Shown here piece by piece: positions 38,277 through 45,600 of a stretch of 63,629 nucleotides of DNA. The stretch is from Candidatus Roseilinea sp. NK_OTU-006 (GTDB taxonomy: Bacteria; Chloroflexota; Anaerolineae; J036; Brachytrichaceae): contig NZ_JAAFGM010000017.1 of the NCBI RefSeq assembly GCF_012931985.1, positions 1 to 63,629 of the forward strand, written 5' to 3'. The notes beneath the pieces were generated by a model, which saw nothing but the letters and a program-made list of their open reading frames with translations, ran no database searches and was not told where the DNA came from. The position numbers were made by a program, and so were the translations under genes. Positions within the stretch are counted from its first letter, which is position 1; each line of letters starts with the position of its first letter.

Positions 38277-39647
38277 ATGAACCCTGCTTACCGCGCCGAA
38301 ATTCTCATCCCGCTCTTCGAGCTGATCCGCACGCGCGAGTCGTGCGCCGTGGTCGGCGGCGCCAGCATGGGCAAGTCGCGCTTGCTGCGCTTCATGCTCG
38401 AGCCGGAGACGCGCGCCCATTACCTGCGCGAGCACGCCGCCACCACCCTGTTCGCCTATTGCGATTGCAACCGCCTGGCCGAAATCTCGGAGTGGGGATT
38501 CTTCGAGCTGATCCTCACCGCGATGGTCGAAGCGTGTGGCCAGCATACGGACCTGCACGGCCTGCGCAACGAGCTGAACGCCCTACGCCGCGAGGTGATC
38601 ACCGGCCACAATGCCTTGCTGGCCCGCCGGCACGTCGAGCTGGCCGCGCTCATGCTCTGCCGTGAACGCGGTTTCCAGTTGCGCGTCGTCTTCGACGAGT
38701 TCGACGAAGCGTATCGCACATTGCCGCCGCTGGCCCTGGCCAACCTGCGGGCACTGCGCGACGGCAACAAAGCCTGGCTGAGCTACCTGCTCGTGGTGCG
38801 CAATCACCCGAAACGCATCCGCCCGCCGGCCGACTGCGAAGGCTTCTACGAGCTGTTCTCGCGCTCGGTGATCGGCCTGCCGCCCTACAGCCTCGGCGAT
38901 GCCTATGCGGTGGTCGAACAGATCGAGGCGCGCCGCGGCCGGCAGCTCACGCCACAGATGCGCGCAGCCCTGGTCGAGAGGAGCGGCGGGCATCCCGGGC
39001 TGATCGGGGCCATGTTCGACGCAGTGACGAATGGACGGGCGACCCCGGGGGACGCAGTCCGCGAGGAGTGCCACAAATTGTGGATGAGCGTGCCATCGGA
39101 CGAGCAGATGGCGCTCTACCGGATAGCGCGCGGGCAACCCGTGCACGATGCCCTGGCACTGGAGGGGCTCGTGCTCAAAGGGCTGGTGCGGGATGGCCAG
39201 CTCTTCAGCCCGGTCTTCGCGCAGTACGTCGGCGAGCACGGCGTGCCGGCGGCCAACGGCCAGCTGGTGGTAGATGAGCACACCCGCACCGTGTGGGTAG
39301 GCGGGCAGGCGCGTACCGACCTGACCGCGCGCGAGTTCGACCTGCTGGCCATCCTCGCCCGTGCGCCGGGGCATGTATATGGCCGCCAGGAGATCCTCGA
39401 GACACTCAACCCCAACGAACATTTCGAAGCGCTACATCACAACGCGGTGGACGCCCTGGTAAAACGCATCCGCAAGAAGATCGAGCCGGCGCCCGACCGC
39501 CCGCGCTATCTCATCACCGTGCGCGGCAAGGGCTACAAGCTGATGGACGGAGACGAGGGCGGCCTTGGGGGAGAGACGGGAGGGAGCGATGGAACAGATG
39601 AAGGACGAACGAACCATGGGCGGCCGACCGGTAAGCTTCCGCCGTGA
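38277..39647 (+). CDS. AAA/STAND-like NTPase with C-terminal OmpR-type winged helix (copy 1)
   Basis: A 456-residue protein. Walker A is GGASMGKSRL (residues about 26-35) and Walker B is VVFDEFDEAY near 140, as in AAA_16/Orc-like ATPases. A helical lid domain follows. The C-terminal 100 residues (LTAREFDLLAILARAPGHVYGRQEIL, then DALVKRIRKKIE and VRGKGYKL) form an OmpR/PhoB winged helix for DNA binding. ATP-dependent DNA binding or transcription control is likely. It is a paralogue of the next gene, which starts inside its 3' end. Confidence 0.85.
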   Translation: MNPAYRAEILIPLFELIRTRESCAVVGGASMGKSRLLRFMLEPETRAHYLREHAATTLFAYCDCNRLAEISEWGFFELILTAMVEACGQHTDLHGLRNELNALRREVITGHNALLARRHVELAALMLCRERGFQLRVVFDEFDEAYRTLPPLALANLRALRDGNKAWLSYLLVVRNHPKRIRPPADCEGFYELFSRSVIGLPPYSLGDAYAVVEQIEARRGRQLTPQMRAALVERSGGHPGLIGAMFDAVTNGRATPGDAVREECHKLWMSVPSDEQMALYRIARGQPVHDALALEGLVLKGLVRDGQLFSPVFAQYVGEHGVPAANGQLVVDEHTRTVWVGGQARTDLTAREFDLLAILARAPGHVYGRQEILETLNPNEHFEALHHNAVDALVKRIRKKIEPAPDRPRYLITVRGKGYKLMDGDEGGLGGETGGSDGTDEGRTNHGRPTGKLPP

Positions 39648-40962
39648 CCTGATTCGGCGGGTGCTGGATGTGCTAACGAGCGGTGAGTCGTGCTCGCTCG
39701 TCGGCGTCGGCAGCTCGGGCAAGTCCAACGTTGCCCGGCACCTGGCCCGGCGCGACGTGCTCGCCTATCACCTCGGCGCGCGCGCCGCAGCTTGCTTGAG
39801 TGTCCTGGTCAACTGCACCGATCTGACCGAATACACGCCGGTCGCCCTGCATAGATTGATGCTCGACGCGCTGGTGCGCGCCTTGCAAGACGCCGTTCCC
39901 TCACCCAACGGCGCAACTGCGAAAGTGGTGGCGCTGCGCGACCAGGCCATCGCATCGGCGTCGGCAGAGCGCGCGCGAATCAACCTCAAGGATGCGTTCG
40001 CTACGGTCTTTCGATCCGGCTTCGATCAGCTCTTCGTCTTGCTGGACGACTTCGACCCCGTGGCACAGCGTGCGCCGACGGCGACCCTGAACGGTCTGAG
40101 GCCGTTCCGCGACGATCACAAGCGCAAGCTGATGTATGCCACCTTCACCCGGCGCGAGCTGGCCTACCTGCGGGCCGAAGCCCAGTTTCAGGAGTTCTAC
40201 GAATTGGTGGCGGCCCATACCATCGCCATCGGCCCGTATGGCGATGACGATGCCCGCGCCTTGGTGCGAGAGTTGAGTGAGCAGTGGGGTATCGGCGGGC
40301 TATCACCGGCAGCGGTCGAGACGCTGCTCGCTTGGTCGGGCAACCATCCCGGCCTGCTGCGCGCCATCCTGACGGCGATGCATCGCGAGCCGAGCATCCG
40401 TGTCGGCGCGACGGAAACACTAAGCCGATTGCAATCCCACTGCGACGTGCTGCCCGAATGCGGGCATATCTGGGAGAGCTTGGAGGCAGAAGAGCAGGCC
40501 GCACTGATCGCCGTCGCGTGCGGGACGGCGCCGACCGAGCGCGATGGGCTGAGGTCGCTGGAGGCCAAGGGGGTGATCCACACGCGGGCCGGCGGCTATG
40601 CAATCCGTTCGCCGATCTTCGCCGCGTTCGTCGCATCGCAGCTTCCATCGCAGGCCGGCCGCGGCTCCTTCGAGTTCGACTCGGCGCGGAACGAAGTGCG
40701 GATCAACGGCTATCCCATCCGCGACCTGAGCCTGGTCGAGCTGAGCCTGCTGCGGCGCATTTGCGAGCGCTATCCGAAGCCGGTGTCGCGCGCCGATCTG
40801 CTCGCGGACATGCTCAGCCACGAATCGCTTGCGCGTCAGTATGGCGGCAGCCCGGAGGCTCGGTTGTCGCAATATCTGGCCGGCCTGAAGCGCCGGCTCG
40901 ACCTGATCAAGCTCGATTGCCTGCGGATCTATCCGGACGGCGCATGCCAACTCGTGCTATGA
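39589..40962 (+). CDS. AAA/STAND-like NTPase with C-terminal winged helix (copy 2)
   Basis: A 457-residue paralogue of the preceding protein. Walker A is GVGSSGKSN and Walker B is VLLDDFDPV. The C-terminal winged helix (LSLVELSLLRRICERYPKPVSR, then LAGLKRRLDL) is more divergent than that of copy 1. I chose ATG 39589 because GGGAGGGAG lies three bases upstream; the frame from TTG 39565 is longer but lacks this. It overlaps copy 1 by 59 bases and the next gene by four (ATGA). The two may form a hetero-oligomer (inference). Confidence 0.82.
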   Translation: MEQMKDERTMGGRPVSFRRDLIRRVLDVLTSGESCSLVGVGSSGKSNVARHLARRDVLAYHLGARAAACLSVLVNCTDLTEYTPVALHRLMLDALVRALQDAVPSPNGATAKVVALRDQAIASASAERARINLKDAFATVFRSGFDQLFVLLDDFDPVAQRAPTATLNGLRPFRDDHKRKLMYATFTRRELAYLRAEAQFQEFYELVAAHTIAIGPYGDDDARALVRELSEQWGIGGLSPAAVETLLAWSGNHPGLLRAILTAMHREPSIRVGATETLSRLQSHCDVLPECGHIWESLEAEEQAALIAVACGTAPTERDGLRSLEAKGVIHTRAGGYAIRSPIFAAFVASQLPSQAGRGSFEFDSARNEVRINGYPIRDLSLVELSLLRRICERYPKPVSRADLLADMLSHESLARQYGGSPEARLSQYLAGLKRRLDLIKLDCLRIYPDGACQLVL

Positions 40963-41810
40963 AACCATCTGACAAACGACTCCCGCTCTTTCATCGCCTG
41001 GAACGCGCGCTCGGTCGCTTATTCGGCCGGCACTGGGTGGGCGAAGACGAAGTCGCCGTCGTGTATGAGAACGACTGCTTTCACGCGCTGCACCGCGGAC
41101 CCGGCTTCTTCACCATTGACCCTCTCACCCAGGATGTCCGCGCCGTAATCAACGTTGCGCCCGATGCGATCCGAGTCCCGTTTCGTGGCATCCAGACGCG
41201 CGATGGGCTGCCGGTGGATCTCGAGATGGGGCTGATGTTCAATTTTGCACCGGAGCGCGCACTGCACGAGATCACGCATCTTGTCGTGAAATGGACGCGG
41301 GAAGACCGGCGTGACGCGCTGTGTTGGCGCACGCGCGGCGTGCTGCAGAAGGTGCTCCCGGCGTTCACCGTTGATGAGGTGTGTCGCGGCCTGGTGTTTG
41401 AGGAGATCGAGCGACGCACCTTGAGCCTCCTGAAGGACCTGGTGAGCGAATTGGGGCTTGAGCCGACGCAGATGCTCTTGCTCGGCGTGACACCCCCGGC
41501 GGAACTGCGCTACCGCTTCGCCGAGATCGCCCAGCGCCGGGCGAACGCCCTCGATCTTGCCCGATACGCGCCCTATGAGCTGGCCCAGGTGATGCGCGCC
41601 CAGATCATCGAGGCGTTGAGCCGCATGTCGCCCAACCGGCAGTACGTCGAGTTCCCGGCCAGCCCGATGGACGTCGCACCGCCTCCATCCCCACCGGTGA
41701 TTGACGCGCCATCGTCGCCGCATCTTTCGGACGGCGCGGCTCCAGCGGCGGATGACGCGGACGCGCCATCGCCGCCGAAGAAGCGCCCGCGCAGCCGGCT
41801 GATCCCATGA
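40959..41810 (+). CDS. SPFH/band-7-like protein
   Basis: A 283-residue protein starting at the ATG that overlaps the previous stop. Residues about 28-200 (DEVAVVYENDCFHALHRGPG, then IQTRDGLPVDLEMGLMFNF) follow the SPFH pattern of prohibitin-like proteins: a glycine-rich turn, then the T-x-D-G segment. No N-terminal membrane helix is seen, unlike flotillins. A Pro/Ala-rich tail (about 225-283) ends in basic residues. It may scaffold the upstream signalling proteins at a membrane or as an oligomer. The family call is moderate. Confidence 0.6.
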   Translation: MKPSDKRLPLFHRLERALGRLFGRHWVGEDEVAVVYENDCFHALHRGPGFFTIDPLTQDVRAVINVAPDAIRVPFRGIQTRDGLPVDLEMGLMFNFAPERALHEITHLVVKWTREDRRDALCWRTRGVLQKVLPAFTVDEVCRGLVFEEIERRTLSLLKDLVSELGLEPTQMLLLGVTPPAELRYRFAEIAQRRANALDLARYAPYELAQVMRAQIIEALSRMSPNRQYVEFPASPMDVAPPPSPPVIDAPSSPHLSDGAAPAADDADAPSPPKKRPRSRLIP

Positions 41811-41812
41811 GC

Positions 41813-41826
41813 CGGATTAGAATCCG
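41813..41826 (+). promoter_or_regulatory. Palindromic -10-like element before the small membrane protein gene
   Basis: CGGATT-AG-AATCCG is a perfect dyad containing TAGAAT (41818-41823), six bases before the ATG at 41830. It could be both a -10 element of a leaderless promoter and a regulator site. Confidence 0.4.
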
Positions 41827-41829
41827 CGC

Positions 41830-42054
41830 ATGCTGACGAGACTGAAAGCGTTCGCCGAGAAGCATCCTCGGCTGGCGGCGTGGATTGCGCTGGCCGCCGG
41901 CATGGTCATCATCCTCATCATCGCCGCGCGCGATGTCGGCCTGCTGTGGAACCAGTGGTTGTTCTTGATCCTGGCCACGATTGGGTTGGCCGGCTTGTGC
42001 GTGTGGATCATCGGCTGGGAGGCGAACGACGACGCACCGGCGGCGTCCGAATGA
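41830..42054 (+). CDS. Small two-helix membrane protein
   Basis: A 74-residue protein with two membrane segments (about residues 17-34 and 42-64) and a short acidic C-terminus. It starts 19 bases after the SPFH-like gene with its own -10-like element, so it may be either the last gene of the signalling operon or a separate unit. No family is recognised. It converges on mobA. Confidence 0.55.
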   Translation: MLTRLKAFAEKHPRLAAWIALAAGMVIILIIAARDVGLLWNQWLFLILATIGLAGLCVWIIGWEANDDAPAASE

Positions 42055-42063
42055 CCCACTGCG

Positions 42064-42687
42064 CTATCTCCTCGCGCGCTGTTCAGCGGCGCGAAAATCC
42101 TCCGGCGTGTTAACGTTGACGAAGGCCAGTCCCTCCGGATCGAAACGGGCAATCTCGTCCGGCGTGATGAAGCGCGTGCGCACCTGGCGCAGCCAACCGT
42201 CCATCTTCAGTGCACCGGCATCCAGGGCGGCTTTCATCACCGGCGCGCAGGTCGCTGCGCGATAGACTGCATGGAGCGCCTCCGTCCCGTTAGCCGTCAA
42301 GGGCACCACGGCGTCGCAGCCTTCCGCCGCTAACACCTGGTAGGCGCGGGCGAGCACAGCCGCGTTGACGAACGGCATGTCGCAGGCCACCAGCGCCAGC
42401 GCAGTAGATCGGCACGCCATCACCGCAGTGAACGCACCGCCCAGTGGTCCACGGCCGGGCAACGCATCCGGCAGCATGGATAAGCCGAGGAAGCGGTAGT
42501 CGTCGGGGCGATTGGTGACGAGGACAATCTCGCCCGAGAGCGGCCGCACGCGCTCGACCACCCGCTGAACGAGCGGCCGGCCCAGGAAAGGCATCAGCCC
42601 TTTGTCCTGACCCATCCGGCGGGATTGCCCGCCGCATAGGATGGCGACCGTCAGGCTGGGCTGGCGTTCGTCCGTCACACGATGCAC
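42064..42687 (-). CDS. mobA: Molybdenum cofactor guanylyltransferase
   Basis: MobA attaches GMP from GTP to molybdopterin. The 207-residue protein has the nucleotide-binding start LCGGQSRRMGQDKGL, then PGRGPLGG and the metal-binding VACDMPFV. The start is GTG at 42687, overlapping the dnaE stop by 13 bases, an odd pairing of replication and cofactor genes that is probably only transcriptional. Confidence 0.92.
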   Translation of the reverse strand: MHRVTDERQPSLTVAILCGGQSRRMGQDKGLMPFLGRPLVQRVVERVRPLSGEIVLVTNRPDDYRFLGLSMLPDALPGRGPLGGAFTAVMACRSTALALVACDMPFVNAAVLARAYQVLAAEGCDAVVPLTANGTEALHAVYRAATCAPVMKAALDAGALKMDGWLRQVRTRFITPDEIARFDPEGLAFVNVNTPEDFRAAEQRARR

Positions 42688-45600
42688 TGCGCGCCCAACA
42701 GCGCGGTCAGTTCTCTGCGCAGTTCTGGGCAGTCGCGCGTGGCGTCGTTCGGGAAGTCGAGCGTCACGGCCTTGCCGTTCGCCTGCTGCAGCGTCAGGGC
42801 AAATGGCTGATCGCCCGGATATTTGCGCAGCGTCTGCAATACGGCTTCCAGCTTGGCTACGTCGCTCCGCGGGTCGCCGTTGCGGTGCATGACGATGTGC
42901 AGCGGCTTACGGTCGGCAGAAATGGAGGGGGAGTCCTTCGCGCTCGGATGCGGATTTTCGATAGCTGCAGGCTCGCCCTCAGCAGCAAGCGCCGGCTGCC
43001 CACCGTCATTCGATGTGTCGAGCGACGGCGCCGCCTCGTTTGCTCCATGGCGCGATGTGACGGTCAGATCATCGGTGCCGGACGGGAAAGGATGAGGGGG
43101 CGAGATGTTGTCATCGGTGAAGTTGATCTCGTCCAGGGCGGCTGCATCGGTTGAAGATGGCGGTGGCGCGTGCATTGGCTGGGCCGGCTGCGAGTCGAAG
43201 TAAGCGTTGATGACTTCCTCGGCGACGGCATGACTGGGTTCGGAGATGTCGCTATAGGCGGCGGGGGCGTCGTCGGCGCTGCGGGCGATCTCGAATGAAT
43301 CGCGGACCTTCTCGACCAGGATCTTCGGTGTGCCGCCCGGCTGCACTTCGGCCTTGCCCCACACCAGCAGCGCCTTATCTTTCTGGAACTTGTCCTGGAA
43401 TTTCTCCCAGGTCTTTGGGAAGATCGTCAGTTCCAGCCGGCCGTACATGTCCTCCAGCTCGCCGAAGGCCATCGGCTTGCCGGCCTTGGTCGTGTGTGGG
43501 CGGATGGAGCTGACTACGCCGGCCACGACCACCTTCTGTCCGTTGTCACCTTCGGTCAACGAGGCGCTGGTGTGCGTGATCTGATGCTGAAGCGCGTCGA
43601 GTTGCGCTTGGAGCGGGTGCGCGGAGATGTAGGTGCCGAGCAGCTCCTTCTCGTCTTGCAACAGTTGCTTGCGCGGGATCTCGCGGACGTGCTTGGGCAG
43701 GACGATCAGGGTCTCACCGCCGGCGTCGCCCAGCCCGCCGAACAACATGCCCTGGCCGCGCTCGGCGGCGCGGCGCGCCGTCGTGGCCACGCCGATCATC
43801 TGATCCACGACCGCCAGCAATTGCGGGCGCGAGCCGAAGTCGTCGAAGGCGCCCCCCTTGATGAGCGACTCGAGCGCCCGCTTGTTCAGCGCCGTCATAT
43901 CCACGCGCCGGCAGAAGTCGTCGAGCGACTTGAATCGCCCGCCCTGCTTGCGCGCCTCGACAATGGCGCGCACCGGCCCTTCACCGACTCCCTTGATGGC
44001 CATCAAGCCGAAGCGGATCGCGCCGATGCTGTCCTTGGCCTTGAAGTTCGGCGGGGTTTCGATGGTGAAATCGGCGTCGCTGGCGTTTACGCTGGGCGGC
44101 AGGATCTTGATGCCGTGCAACTTGGCGTCGGCGATCAGGGCGGTGATCTTCTCGGTGTTGCCGCTCTCGCAGGTGAGCAGCGCGCAGATGTATTCGAGCG
44201 GATAGCAGGCCTTGAGCCAGGCCGTCTGACAGGTGATGGCCGCGTAGTCGGCGGCGTGCGCCTTGGGGAAGCCGTAACGGGCGAAGTACTCGATGTCGCC
44301 GAAGATGGCGTCGGCCAGTTCGGCGCTGTAGCCCTTCTTGACGGCGCCCTCGCGGAACTTGGTCTTGTGCTTCAGCAGTTGTTCGGCGTTCTTCTTGGCG
44401 ACGGCTTTGCGAATGGTGTCGGCCTCGCCCACCGAGTAGCCGGCGATGTCGCGCGCCAGGCGCATGATCTGCTCTTGGTATACGCAATTGTGGACGATGA
44501 TGTTGTTGGCGACAAAATTGTGGAAGCCCTCAACGGTTAGGTCGTAAACGTCCTCTATCCCGGCCGGCTCGATCTTGACGATCTCTTCCCAGATCACGCT
44601 CAATCGCTTGAGGGTTTCAGGGAGGGGTGCTGCTTGCGCCAGCGGCTCGACAACGTATGCGCTGATGCGCGGACGCTGAAGCGCACGGGGGTAGAAGTGT
44701 TGGGCGCTCAAGCCAAAGTTGCGCTGCATGGCTTTGCGCGAGATAGACAGCGCCGCATTGACCTCGGCGATGAAGTCGGCACGGCGAATCGTGTGTCCGT
44801 CGCGACTCTTGCAAGCAACTGCTCGCTTCTGGGTGAGCATGAACGGCGCGAGCCATTCCATTAATGCTGTAGTCTCATAGACCGTCACTTGGTAAGCGAG
44901 TCGCGCGCCTCGGCTAGGGGCATGGTAGGCGTTGGTGTAAATGACCGAGCGAATGCCCAGGCGAAGCAGAAGTGTTTGGATGTCATGGGCAAGCTGAGCG
45001 GAGATTGTGCGATAGTGGCATAGCTTACGCCCAACGTAGCCATCACAATCCCACAACGAAGCGAGGAAGAACGCGATCGCCTCTTGGCTTAAACCGAATA
45101 CGAAGTTTGGCACGCACTTTTCATCGCTCCGGCATCCCCCTCTTTCGGCGCCTGGCATATGTTTGAGCCCGAGTTCGCGCAACCAGGCTAACACAGCATT
45201 GGGTTCGTGATATGCCGATGCCTGCGCTTTAGCGGCGCCGATTCGCCAAACCTGACGCGCTTGCTGCACTTTCGTCTCGCGCACATCCGGGAACGCGCGC
45301 AAGCAGCGCCGATACTCGTCGAGCAAGGCCGGGTCCTTAGAGACGAAGTTCACGGCGGCGAGATTGCCCAAATCGCCGTCGGCGATCAGGTAAGCCAGCA
45401 CACGCAGACGGTCTCGATCGTAATCGCGGCTCGGCCCCAGTAACTGTCGCGGCGTGGCGATGAAGTCACCAGGCTTGAGCGCGCTCAGCGGCATCCAACC
45501 ATCCTCGGTCAGCACACGATGATCGGACGTCATTTTGATGCTGGCGCCGTTGCGCAGCGTTAATCGATACACCGGTTTCTTCCCGTTGTGTACCCAGTGA

